64,000 nucleotides of DNA from Calocera cornea HHB12733 (Eukaryota; Basidiomycota; Dacrymycetes; Dacrymycetales; Dacrymycetaceae), in NCBI GenBank assembly GCA_001632435.1, contig KV424065.1:1-64000 (forward strand), read 5' to 3'. The stretch's first letter is position 1, and the number at the start of each line of letters is the position of its first letter. The notes below the pieces were generated by a model. It did not search any database and had not been told where the DNA came from. It saw nothing but the letters and a program-made list of their open reading frames with translations. Positions 33,381 to 43,428 of the stretch are shown one piece after another. The translations under genes were made by a program, and so were the position numbers.

Positions 33381-36212
33381 ATGCCGCAAATGCCCTCCAT
33401 GAAGCGGCCGGCGTCGCCCACTCCCACCCCCACGCCCGGACCAGAGTCTCCTGCCCCCTCGTCTTCTGCCGTCTCCAAAAACAAGAAGCGCAAACCGAAT
33501 GCTGCAGACAGCCCGGCGAGGCTTGATGGAGCGTCGCCTGCTCCTGATGGATCCCCAAATGGCGACGGCGGCGACGAGGAGCCTGCGCCTATCAGCGAGT
33601 ACGATTTGACGCGGATGGCCAAGCGGATTATACCTCGCCAGCCAGTGTTCCAACCTGTATCCGAAGGGCCAGAATGGTTCAGCACGCCCGATGTTCCTCC
33701 CAATCGCATGGGCTTCCGCTACATTCTCGCTGGATGTTCAACCCCTTCGAGCAAAACCGTGGACAAAACGCTAGAGAGCTATCCGCCACACCTGCGGTTC
33801 AGCTGGGAAGACCGCAGCCCGTATGTGCGCGTCACACAGGACGGCATGTCCATCACGACAGAGAAGGGCTTCAGGAGCGCGAGGGGCAATGTGCCAGTTC
33901 GCGAGGGGAAGTGGTACATGGAGGTAGAGATCCTTCGAGGAGGCGGTGAGGGAAAGGGAGAGGCTGGAAGGCGGGATGGCGCCCATGTCAGGCTTGGATG
34001 GGGACGAAGAGAAGCTCCATTAAATGGACCTGTCGGCATGGATGGCTACAGCTATGGACTACGCGACCTAACTGGAGACAAAGTCACATTATCAAGACCA
34101 CGCCCCTACGCACCGCCATTCGGCTCGGGGGATGTCATTGGCATGTACATCTCTCTACCGCCGCGACGGCAGCCGAATCCCAAAGATACCCACGATCCGG
34201 CGCGTATTGTTCGAAAACGCATACCAATCCAGTTCAAGGGACAAGTCTACTTCGAGTCAGTGGAGTACCCTCAAAACAAGGAGATGCAATCCCTGCTGGA
34301 TTACTCCAGCAAGAAAGCCGCTGAAAATGCAAAGAAGAACGTTTCGAAGGGTCCTCCGGGCCAGAAAGTTGCTGCTGGGCCGACGATGCGTCCTCTACCT
34401 ACCTTGCAAGGCTCGGCCATTGCTTTCTTCGTCAATGGCAAGCCACAGGGTGTGGCGTTCCGAGACGTCTACGACTTCCTGCAGTTACGGCTTACCGACG
34501 CGGCTCGCAAAGCTCAGCAACAGAGCAAGGGTGGAATGGCCGCGGCGATCATGAAGGAGCGAGAGAACAATTTCGATGATGGCTCCCTCGGCTACTATCC
34601 ATTCGTCTCTGTCTTCAACGATGCTCAAGTGCGCTTGAATCCTGGACCTGACTTCAAGTATCCGCCTCCAGCAGATATTGATGCCAAGCTCGGTTTGCCG
34701 TCGACTTCCAAATTTGGCGAACCGACTTGGCGACCGATGTCAGAGCGATACAACGAATACATGTCCGAAGTCTGGGCGCAAGACGCCATTGATGCTGTGG
34801 AGCTGAACGCGGAGGCACATCGTATCCTCGAAGACAGGGACAAGGACAAGCTAGAAGAGGCAAGGAAAGAGGAACGGCGTCGGCGGGATCGGGAAAGGGC
34901 TGCACTGAAGAGGAAAGAGAAGGAGAACATCAAGCTCGGGAAAGAATCTTCTACGCCCAGAGATTCCCTCATGCCGGAGTCGCCAGCGCTTCGTAATTCG
35001 TCCTTGCTGCCTAAGCTCGAGACTCCAGACGATGTGGATGAAGCTTTGCTGGGCCTGGCCGAAACACCTCTGACGAATGGCAAAACAGACGACCTGGACG
35101 AAGAGCTCCTCGAAGCCGCCGGCGCCACGGGCCGAAAGTCTACTGCGCCGGACGATTTAGACGAAGAGCTGTTGGAGGTTGCTGGGTCGCCGAGGAGAGC
35201 TTTGAGCAGACCGAACTCGGAAGACATCGATGAGGAGCTCCTCGAAGCTGCCAGCTCCGACAAGCCCGCGAAGCGTCACAAGTCTGAAGTGGACGAGCTC
35301 GAAGAGGAATTGCTTGAGGCGGTCGGCTCCGTCGAGCCCAAGTCGAGTCCACCCCGAAAATCGGAAGAAGTCGATGACATCGACGAAGCCTTGCTCGAAG
35401 CGGTTTCATCCAAGCCCAAGACGGCCAAAGCTGTAACGACAGCGGACTGGGATGAAGACGAAGACGAGTTGTTGGCTGCTGTCGCTTCCGATGCCCGATC
35501 CGCCCCTCACCCAAAGACGGCCGATTTGAGGAGCTATATGGAAGACGATGACGGCGACGACGACCTTGATCTGCTGGCTTCTATCGCATCGGACAGTCGC
35601 CCTACGAAGCCAAAGCAGAAGCCAATGCCAAAGAGATCCAAGGTGCCGTCACCCGACCTGGACTCCAGCGAGGACGAGCTCTTGCTTAGTTCACTCAAGC
35701 CAACAACCCCAAAGAAACGTCCGTCGAAACGGTCAGATGACATAGATGACGATCTACTTGAAGCTGCGGGCGTGAATAGCCGTCAACCGAGCAAGGAGAT
35801 GAGGTCACTCAAGCCTGCATCCGCCGTTGATGATTTACTCGAGGCGGTGACGTCTCCGCCGAATGACAAACCAAAGAAGCTATCCAAGGTTCGCGATTGG
35901 GTGGATGATGACGATGATGTTGACGACAATTTCCTTGACGCATTGGTCATTCCGAAGACCAAAAAAGCTAAGAAGCCGACGTCATCAAGCAGCTCGCACT
36001 CGAAACACATCAAGCAGGAAGAGGACGATGAGGATCTTCTAGATGCTATTCTACCCTCGGGCCCCCGTGTACCTGTTCCGAAGAGTGCGGCGATCAAGGA
36101 GAGTCGCCATCACGCCGCAGACTTCAGCGATTCGGATGAAGACATAGCCCCTCCCGCTGCCACACATGACCCCATAGATGATCTCATTGCAGATGCGATG
36201 GATGAAGACTAG
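33381..36212 (+). CDS. Ash2/Bre2-like SPRY protein with acidic repeat tail
   Basis: This is a single uninterrupted frame of 943 aa, unusual among intron-rich neighbours. Residues 1-80 are Pro/Ser-rich with KNKKRK. The Ash2-type SPRY region spans ~85-480: YILAGCSTP, LRFSWEDRSPYVRVTQDGMSI, GNVPVREGKWYMEVEILRGG, VRLGWGRREAPLNGPVGMDGYSYGLRD, IAFFVNGKPQG and GYYPFVSVF. A charged helix follows. Residues ~550-943 then carry about 14 copies of an acidic motif around D-D-[ILV]-D-E-x-L-L-E-A. Ash2/Bre2 is a core subunit of the Set1/COMPASS H3K4 methyltransferase; that role is inferred. The start is MPQMPSMKRP; the frame extends further upstream only through non-ATG codons. Confidence 0.85.
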   Translation: MPQMPSMKRPASPTPTPTPGPESPAPSSSAVSKNKKRKPNAADSPARLDGASPAPDGSPNGDGGDEEPAPISEYDLTRMAKRIIPRQPVFQPVSEGPEWFSTPDVPPNRMGFRYILAGCSTPSSKTVDKTLESYPPHLRFSWEDRSPYVRVTQDGMSITTEKGFRSARGNVPVREGKWYMEVEILRGGGEGKGEAGRRDGAHVRLGWGRREAPLNGPVGMDGYSYGLRDLTGDKVTLSRPRPYAPPFGSGDVIGMYISLPPRRQPNPKDTHDPARIVRKRIPIQFKGQVYFESVEYPQNKEMQSLLDYSSKKAAENAKKNVSKGPPGQKVAAGPTMRPLPTLQGSAIAFFVNGKPQGVAFRDVYDFLQLRLTDAARKAQQQSKGGMAAAIMKERENNFDDGSLGYYPFVSVFNDAQVRLNPGPDFKYPPPADIDAKLGLPSTSKFGEPTWRPMSERYNEYMSEVWAQDAIDAVELNAEAHRILEDRDKDKLEEARKEERRRRDRERAALKRKEKENIKLGKESSTPRDSLMPESPALRNSSLLPKLETPDDVDEALLGLAETPLTNGKTDDLDEELLEAAGATGRKSTAPDDLDEELLEVAGSPRRALSRPNSEDIDEELLEAASSDKPAKRHKSEVDELEEELLEAVGSVEPKSSPPRKSEEVDDIDEALLEAVSSKPKTAKAVTTADWDEDEDELLAAVASDARSAPHPKTADLRSYMEDDDGDDDLDLLASIASDSRPTKPKQKPMPKRSKVPSPDLDSSEDELLLSSLKPTTPKKRPSKRSDDIDDDLLEAAGVNSRQPSKEMRSLKPASAVDDLLEAVTSPPNDKPKKLSKVRDWVDDDDDVDDNFLDALVIPKTKKAKKPTSSSSSHSKHIKQEEDDEDLLDAILPSGPRVPVPKSAAIKESRHHAADFSDSDEDIAPPAATHDPIDDLIADAMDED
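35023..36212 (+). repeat. Array of ~14 acidic LL-motif repeats within the Ash2-like protein
   Basis: Examples in order are DDVDEALLGLA, DDLDEELLEAAG, DDLDEELLEVAG, EDIDEELLEAAS, DELEEELLEAVG, DDIDEALLEAVS, DEDEDELLAAVA, DDDLDLLASIA, SSEDELLLSSL, DDIDDDLLEAAG, AVDDLLEAV, DVDDNFLDAL, DDEDLLDAIL and DPIDDLIADAM. They are spaced about 20-45 residues apart by Ser/Pro/Lys-rich linkers. Copies differ in codons, so this is protein-level repetition and not recent DNA duplication. Confidence 0.85.
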
Positions 36213-36564
36213 CCGCAAATTCTCAAAACATCATTGTTGCAATTATATTTGTACCAAGCATCCTTGTACTCTCTAGACACAACCTAGTGTAGCTTTGTCT
36301 ACCTTATATCGATCCACTATTCCATGGTCAAGAACTCGGCGCGATACGTGAGTGTAGCTCCTGTTTCGCTCCCGGTGTACCATGGTCAAATATTGGGTCA
36401 CGCGCCAGATCAGCGGGGTACAGCGGCGCGACGCTCGGCCCGAGCCCTGTAAGCTTTGCGGAGTCCTGTACTCGGCGACCACTGACTGCTCTGTCGTGCT
36501 TCGCGCAAGCTGGGTTCTCTGCTTGTGCTGGCCCTGGGTTACGTTTGACTTTGAAGAGTCTGTC
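36213..36564. other. Intergenic region upstream of the CoA-transferase
   Basis: The 352 bp contain the 3' UTR of the Ash2-like gene and the CoA-transferase promoter. An in-frame ATG at 36382 would extend the next protein, but the added sequence is not typical of the family. Confidence 0.4.
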
Positions 36565-38327
36565 ATGCTGGGAAACGCCATTGCAACGACTCGGCTAGCT
36601 GCTCCCGCCTTCTCCAGAGTACGATGTCTGTTGAGAGCTGGCGATGCAGGACGCCGATACAACTCAACGATGTCTGCTCGGCGATCGGAACCATCGCCGG
36701 ATGCAATGCCCCCACCTCTGAAAGGCCTTAAGGTTGTTGACCTTACGCGTGTGCTGGCTGGTCCGACGGCAACGATGCTCCTGGCTGATTTGGGGTAATA
36801 TGCAATCCAGGTGTCAGTCGGAGGCTATTCCTAACGATTTCCGTGGTGCAGAGCCGATGTTATCAAGATAGAAGAACCGCTCAAAGGCGACGATACCCGA
36901 GCCTGGAGCCCGCCGTTCGCCCCGATTCCTCAGGACGCACCTGCGCCTCATCTGCCCGCAGAATCAGCATACTTCTTGTCTGTTAACCGCAACAAGCGAT
37001 CGTGTGGCATTAACTTTAAGACACCAGAGGGGTTGGAGATCGTCAGAAAGCTCATCACGGATGCCGATATATTGGTGGAGAACTTTCTCAGTGGCAAGCT
37101 TGCGGAAATGGGGCTTGGCTGGGAAGATTGCCGAAAGATAAATCCCCGTCTGATCTACTGCAGCATAACGGGTGGGACTCCAGTTACTCTTGTACGTTAA
37201 CCACACTCATTGATTTGTAGGCTATGGACAGACCGGACCATATCGGAAGGCGGCAGGATATGACGTCGTCATAGAGGGAGAAGCTGGTCTGATGCACATG
37301 TACGCTTTACGTCGATCGCAGAACCTTTCACTCACGGAAGGGCTTCAGTACTGGAGAACCAGATCGTCCCCCCTGCAAAGTCGGTGTTGCGGTTACCGAT
37401 GTCAGCACAGGTGCGTACAGAATCTGTGGATGTTGTGGATGTTCACGTCGAGTCAAGGGCTTTACGCACATGGCGCCATTATGGCGGCTCTCCTGTCACG
37501 TCATCAGACCGGCCGAGGCGTATGGATAGACTGCAACCTATTCGAAACGCAGGTAGGATCGGGTTACTGCTGAAGAAGACGTATCTCACGTCGAGTAGAT
37601 CGCTGGATTGGCGAACATCGCGTCGAACTATCTTATTGCGGACCAGGAAGCATCGCGTCACGGTACCCAGCATCCTTCCATTGTCCCATACCAGGTATTT
37701 CTATGTAAGGATGGCTTCGTAATGGTAGGAGCTGGGAACGATCGGCAGGCGAGTAGCAGCTCCGGGGTGCACGAGTACTATCTCACCATCTCACAGTTCA
37801 AGATCCTTGCGGAGCAGATCCTGGAGCAACCTGAGCTCGTTGAAGACGATCGATTTACTACCAATACCCTTCGCGTCAGGAACCGAGTGGTTCTGTGTGG
37901 CCTCATACAGGATTACCTGATGGAGCACCCTAGGGAGTACTGGCTTGCAAAGTTCGAAGGGAAGGGGTACGTCGAACGGGCTCTCCGCGGTACAGTCGCT
38001 CACTTTCGTGAAGGGTTCCGTTTGGTCCTATCAACAACATCCAGCAGACTTTTGAGCATCCTCAGGCCGTTGCAAGAGGCATCACAGTGGACGTTGAGGT
38101 CTGTCCGCTTCGATTACGTTGTGATAGAGCAATCTGATCGTGATGTACAGCATCCTCGGGCGGGCACCATAAAATTGGTGGCACCAGCAGTCCAATACAA
38201 CGGCGTGCGAATGCCTATCAGCAGACCGCCGCCATACTTATCACAGCACACGATAGAGGTATTACAAGAGCTTGGGTATAACCAACAAACGATAATCGAC
38301 CTACAAGAGAAGAAGATTGTTTCCTGA
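36565..38327 (+). CDS. Class III CoA-transferase (CaiB/BaiF; SUGCT-like), probably mitochondrial
   Basis: Nine exons (36565-36794, 36852-37171, 37221-37299, 37349-37410, 37458-37552, 37599-37748, 37797-37966, 38014-38098, 38151-38327) encode 455 aa. The N-terminus, rich in Arg/Ala/Ser with few acids, looks like a mitochondrial presequence. Family motifs follow: [56 protein letters not shown] and [14 protein letters not shown], whose Asp is the expected catalytic nucleophile, then [11 protein letters not shown]. These enzymes move CoA between dicarboxylic acids; SUGCT-type specificity is inferred. Intron 37749-37796 is a 48-nt GC-AG intron (CAG|GCGAGT), required to restore NDRQFKIL. Confidence 0.9.
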
Positions 38328-38328
38328 C

Positions 38329-39476
38329 CTAGTCGTAATCAATTTCCGTTCCAAACCCCAGGGTTATGGCCGCATCGACCACGAGGCCCGCGATGGAAAC
38401 ATCCTGCAGACCAATGCCCACACTCTTGAAGATGGTCACGTCGCCTTTCGTCTTGGCCATTTCTACCGCGCCGGGCAGTGGCAATCCTTCGTCGTCCAAT
38501 AAATCACCGAGTTCGACCAGATCCGAAGGCTGCAGCTCTGCCGCGATCAGCTCTCCCGCTTCTTTCAAGCATGCTTCCGCAGAGTCAACCACGATGATGC
38601 TGGCACGTTTGACGAGCTTGTGCGAGATCTCGTGCATGGTCGGTTTGTATGATCCCACAAGAACGATACACGTTCCCGGTTGCACCCAATCGGATTCATA
38701 CAGCGGAGACGTCGAGCTGGTGGCAGAGCATATGATGTGCGCCTCTGACACGCATTGCTGAATTGCAGACTTGTTCTCCTTGTCTGAGGACGACAGGCTC
38801 CGTAGCAGGAGCTTCGGGAACGCTTTCGTCAACGCCTTCATAACGGACTCTAGCCGCGCGTTTCCGGTTCGGTTGACCACTGTACAAGATCGGATGGATG
38901 GATACAGCTTGATAAGGAGAAGGCCATGATGTAGCATCTAGGCAATATTGAGTATAGTGAAGGCTGGCATACATGGACCGGCGCACTTGAAGACCTGCAC
39001 CAAACAACACCAACCTCTCAGGTTTCGGTGGACCGATCATACTGACAGCGAGAGCGGATCCTTGAGGTTGTGTCAGTACACCATCTATTGATCAGGAAGA
39101 AGGTGGACGCACCAGCCGCCGTACGTACAGCGGTCAAACTTCGAGCATTCACCACCGCCCTCACGCGCCCGCTTTCCTCATCCATCACGATAGTGGTTGC
39201 AGGCAGACCCTCTTGACTGTGCCCAAGAGGCACACTGACAACTTTCATTGCCGTCCCTCCAGCAGACGCCAGACGAGCAGGCATGAAGAGCGTCGTGTGC
39301 ACCGGCATGTGGACCGTCATTCGGTGTGGTAACTGTACTGGATGGGGTGACACATCGGACGGGTATTCCTGCTGCAAGGCAGCGAACACCTTCCCCATCA
39401 GGAGTAGGAGTTCTTGCGGGGTAGCCTTTTGTATTATCTGGTCGACATCTTTTGCTGATACCACAAAGAGGGACAT
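38329..39476 (-). CDS. Ornithine cyclodeaminase / mu-crystallin family protein
   Basis: Three minus-strand exons (39113-39476, 38987-39060, 38329-38937) encode 348 aa. An N-terminal catalytic domain (MSLFVVSAKDVDQII, PHRMTVHMP, TTLFMPARL, AMKVVSVPLGHSQEGLP) precedes a Rossmann NAD(P) fold with RLVLFGAGLQ and SCTVVNRT. Members include ornithine cyclodeaminase, alanine dehydrogenase and ketimine reductase; the substrate cannot be decided from sequence alone. Its stop codon is one base from that of the CoA-transferase on the opposite strand, so the mRNAs must overlap. The start is 61 or 124 bp from the divergent G-patch gene's, depending on that gene's start. Confidence 0.88.
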
Positions 39477-39537
39477 GGTTGCAAGTTGGCGGGAGGCGGG
39501 ACAGCAGCTTTCCGACAACGGTGGGCACTCCACGGCT

Positions 39538-40686
39538 ATGGAAGCGCCCGATGTCGGAAGCAATCGACAGCGTTCGACTCATACCGCGACGACCATCTCA
39601 ATGGCGACGACGGCCCACCACATCATCTCCAATTATACCACACCGGACCAGGAAGGCGATGAAGTGCCCGAGCACGAAATAGAAGCACTATGGCATAGAG
39701 AATCGGCCAAACTCAAGGTCACTCGGCGACCATACAAGATACCCACATTCGTCAAAGGGTTGCTTACATTGGGCGAGCAAGGTGTCATCACAGACCTGAA
39801 GGGGAAGGGAAGGGAGGACGGTGGTATTTCCGGGTGGTATCAAGAGCTCGCTGCATCAAGAGCTGCTGCTACGCCTACTTCGGAATCCTCGACTGTAGTC
39901 GCCTCGACCTCGACCGCGCCTCCGTCTACGTCCCAGGGCTCGCGGAGTAGCTCTCTCCCACCTCCTCCAATACCTGGACCGCGAGGGAAGGCGCGACGCG
40001 CTCAAGCGGACTGGTTCATACACCGAGCGTTGGACGCACAATCCAAATCCAAATCCAAATCGGAACCCTCCTCCCTGCCCTCGACACCGCCTCCTTCAGC
40101 CGGACTGGCAGGCCTCCTCGCCCAGCAGCCACCGCCCAAGCCGGATGAGCCGGCGTTCAAACCACCGATATGGTATGCACTGGATCCGACCAACAGAGGA
40201 TTTGCGATGCTGAGGAAGAGTGGGTGGGAAGAAGGGTACGGGCTGGGAATGGCGCATCCGCCAGCGAGATCGGCGCCTCGAAGTCGTACAGCGACATCGC
40301 TGAGCAGCGGGGAAGACGAAGAAGATGAGCAGGAGATCATCGACCTTACCGTGTCGCGCTCTCCCACGCCTGAAGAAGAGAGCATCTTCGCCACAGCACC
40401 GCAACCATCGCAACCACCTCCCGGTCCTTCTGATACAGCGGCATCGACGGCACTTCTCACGCCTCTTCGCCCGGTGCTGAAAGCGGACCGCCTCGGAATC
40501 GGGCTGAAGGCTAAGAAAAAGTCGTCGCTAAGCTCGAAAGAGATAAGGGAGCACATCAGAGCCGGCCAAGATGCGCAGCGGAAGGCAGAACTCGAGCGAC
40601 GTGGCAAGGGGTGGCGAGCCTTCGCCAGACAGGCGAAGAAGGACGCCGAGGAGCGCAGGGCGTTGATGAGCTACTTGAACTCTTGA
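39538..40686 (+). CDS. G-patch domain protein
   Basis: An intronless frame of 382 codons from ATG 39538, or 361 from ATG 39601, which leaves a more normal promoter. An N-terminal block (YKIPTFVKGLLTLGEQGVITDLKGKG, GWYQELA) is followed by Pro/Ser-rich linker. The bipartite G-patch is at GFAMLRKSGWEEGYGLGMA and resumes, after an acidic Ser-rich insert, with LKADRLGIGLKAKK. A basic helical tail ends RRALMSYLNS. G-patch proteins activate DEAH-box RNA helicases in splicing and ribosome biogenesis; the specific partner is not evident. The insert splitting the G-patch resembles GPANK1-type proteins. Confidence 0.82.
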   Translation: MEAPDVGSNRQRSTHTATTISMATTAHHIISNYTTPDQEGDEVPEHEIEALWHRESAKLKVTRRPYKIPTFVKGLLTLGEQGVITDLKGKGREDGGISGWYQELAASRAAATPTSESSTVVASTSTAPPSTSQGSRSSSLPPPPIPGPRGKARRAQADWFIHRALDAQSKSKSKSEPSSLPSTPPPSAGLAGLLAQQPPPKPDEPAFKPPIWYALDPTNRGFAMLRKSGWEEGYGLGMAHPPARSAPRSRTATSLSSGEDEEDEQEIIDLTVSRSPTPEEESIFATAPQPSQPPPGPSDTAASTALLTPLRPVLKADRLGIGLKAKKKSSLSSKEIREHIRAGQDAQRKAELERRGKGWRAFARQAKKDAEERRALMSYLNS

Positions 40687-40993
40687 TGCTTGTGGAGCGA
40701 TCGCTGTGCTGTGCCCCCTCGTATCGGGTGATCCCGCGGAGTGTATTGATAAATTATGTAGCCTTATAACGAGACCAATGCTGAGAACCGGAACCAATGC
40801 GAATGCGCGAATGCGAGAAGGAATGCTAGTATCGGAGAAAAAGAGACCTAGGAAGAGAGACGGTGATGTCTGACCTTATTGGACATTGTCCTGTGAGAAA
40901 GGCAGGCACAACGTACTGAACTGCTTGCCCTCTACAATAGTAGCCTCGCTGGAGGCTGTGAGTTTATGCGTGCCAGCTGTCACCAAACTTCTC
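40687..40993. other. Convergent intergenic region
   Basis: This 307-bp stretch holds the 3' ends of the G-patch and F-box genes. It is relatively AT-rich with no gene seen. Confidence 0.5.
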
Positions 40994-42272
40994 TTACACG
41001 TAATCGTCCTGACCGGCCGTAATGGTCTCCGCAAGCGCGACCAGCTCGGACAGGGTCTTATTCATCTGGGAGCAATTTGTTATTTCTAGTTTCCGCTGCG
41101 AAGGGCTGTCAGATCGAGAACTGTTATCAAGAAAGACATTGACTCACAAGGGACGGCATCCTCTTCAAAAGGCCCATTAGCAGGGCTGCCCGGAACTCGC
41201 AGATGGCGATGCTGAAGTCGGTCACTTGTTCCCACGAGTGACTCTGGGACGTCAGAACGTCGAGTATGCCGTTGATATTCCCCACCAATCTGAGGTTGAT
41301 CGACGTGACGTTCGGACAGCGGATATCTCGCAACAGCACCTGCGCCTTCTCCTGTCCGCAGTCGGTGAAGGAGATGCTCTTCAGCCGGGGCAGGTCGACG
41401 GGCGCGAACGCGGGCGGGTGGGACAGGCGCGGCACCCAGCGCTCGGCGATCGTGTCCAGCTCGAGGTGCTCCAAGTTCGGGCATGCGCGGAGCATCTCCA
41501 GCAGCTCGGGGACGAGGCTCGGGTCGTCCATGTAGTAGTTTGCGAGCCGGAGGCGCGTCACGCCCGCGAGGCAGGCCGGCTCGACCCACCGGAAGTTGTA
41601 CCAGTGGAAGTTGATTGCGCGCAGGCGGGGCATGTGGACCAGTACGCTCGGCAGCGGCGTCGCGTAGTCGCCGCGGTCTGAGTGGCCCGTGCGGACAGTG
41701 AGGACTTCGAGGTTGCGGAGCGCGGCGCCGCATGTGGAGAGCGCTTCTTGCGTGAGCCAGCAGGAGGGGAGGTTGAACTCGAGCGTGCGCCAGCGGGACA
41801 TTGACGGACGCAGGGACGCGAGCGACTCCATCAGCACGGCCACGCCCTCCTTGCAGGGCAGCGCTCTGTGATTCCGGCAGGTGACCGTGATCGTTACGTC
41901 GAGCGGGAGGACGCCGCTCCTCTGGAGGTGCTGGAGGGTGCTCTCGCGCACGCCCGAGTCCGTGACGCGCAGGTCTGTCCACAAGGACGGTGTGGAGAGG
42001 GCGACATTGCGCAGGCCGTGGGAGACGGAGAGGAGACGAGCGAGCGCCTGCTCGACCTCGTTCTGGTGGTAGGCTTGTAGGGAGGTCTCGAGGATGCGCG
42101 AAATGAGCTCGACCGGGAGCGCAGCTAGGGAGACGCCTGTCTCCGCCGCTTGGGAGGTCATGTCCGCAGCAGGGATAGCGACAGCGACAGGGGCGAGGGG
42201 GGAAGGAAGGCCGCCGAATGGGGGGAGGCAGCGTGCCAAGGTGGCTGAGGGCGAGATCGGGGAGGCGAGCAT
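40994..42272 (-). CDS. F-box protein with leucine-rich repeats
   Basis: The model has exon 41148-42272 and a last exon 40994-41065 (398 aa). The F-box is SLAALPVELISRILETSLQAY (residues ~46-66), followed by LRNVALSTPSLWTDLRV. Leucine-rich segments run across the rest, such as LEFNLPSCWL, LRNLEVLTV, LRAINFHWYNF, VTRLRLANYYM, LEHLELDTIAERW and LKSISFTDCG. Such proteins are SCF substrate receptors and are numerous in Agaricomycetes. The last intron is ambiguous: an 82-nt intron to CTCCCAG gives an amphipathic LSELVALAETI tail, whereas an earlier acceptor gives a short tail ending near 41058. Alternative in-frame starts are at 42350 and 42161. Confidence 0.78.
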
Positions 42273-43428
42273 ATCGTCCAAAATGTCGCGGAAGGGCGGA
42301 CGACCACAACTGCGGGAATAATCAAGCTCAGGGTGCAGATCGCAAGCCAATCAGTCGGCACAAGCGCTTAAAGAGCAACTGTATGCAGCAGGGCAGGATA
42401 GACGGGTCATACGAGCGCGAGCGCGGCCCCCTGTGGGCTTAAGTACTCGCAGGCCGTAGGTGTGGGGGGGAGGCGGGGCGGAATCCCCGTCCGTCCGGCC
42501 AGTCATCGCACGTCAGGCAGCAGCGCCCCCATCGCGCGCCCACGGCTGGTCGTCGCGCAGCAGAATACCGTGCCGTGCCTGGCAGATGCCTTCGCCCGCG
42601 TTTGCCTTGCAGGGGATCCCTTCGCGAAGTCCAGGCTCCGAGACCACACCAGGGAGGCCGACAGGGCCGGCGCGAGGTAAAGTGCATGCACCGCTTTGCC
42701 GCGAGCCGCCGAAGGGAGACAGTTTGGCGCCCGGCGTGCGGGGAAGGCCTGGCGCCACTAGGGGTCTCAATGGTCTGTATATGGGTATTGTATCAGCCTG
42801 AAGAGCAGGGGGCTCGCTTGGACGGGCGTGTGTGGGCGCTGTGCGCTGTGCAGGCAAGCTGCAGGGAGGGGAAGAAGACGAGCGAGACCCAAGTTCGGGC
42901 AGCGCCCATCATCGATGGACGCGGGAGCGCTTTCGGCCGGCAGCGAAGAAACACGGCGAAGGTAGAAGGTAAGAAGGTCACGGAGTCGCCGAAATTTGCG
43001 AAACTCCGGAACTCGGAAACAACGGCAGCGTTATTCGATCCCTGTTCTGAACGGAGGCCTAAAAATAATGCGCCTCTTGGGCGGTGAGTATCCCTGCGAG
43101 AAAGAGTAGAGTTGGCAAGCGTGGGATCACCCCAGGACAGCGCACGACGCTTCGGTGGTGCTCCACCGCGTTCTTACCAGGAACAGCTCAAGATCCTTGG
43201 AGATACCACAAACTGCCAACCGCCAAAGCGCGTGAAGCAGATACGGTGCGGATTAGAAGCGTCAGCACCGCTCAGGTGGCATCATCCGATTTGGATAATA
43301 TTAGCAGATCGACGACCGTGCGGATCTTACGTCCCAATGACTCACTAGCTTACACCGCTCCATCAGTCATATCCCACTTATCTCTTGCACCACTCGAGAC
43401 CCTCTTCGGCGGCACAATACCCACGGTG
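42273..43428. other. 1.2-kb region with no recognisable gene
   Basis: It contains the F-box gene promoter and the sequence beyond the RFC2 stop. Overlapping open frames on both strands (for example 42575-43087) lack conserved features. No repeat or mobile-element structure was noticed. Confidence 0.45.

Noticed and set aside
40994..41065. Separate tiny gene starting MNKTLSELVALAE
   Set aside because: It is preceded by a good splice acceptor and fits as the last exon of the F-box gene; no own promoter is evident.
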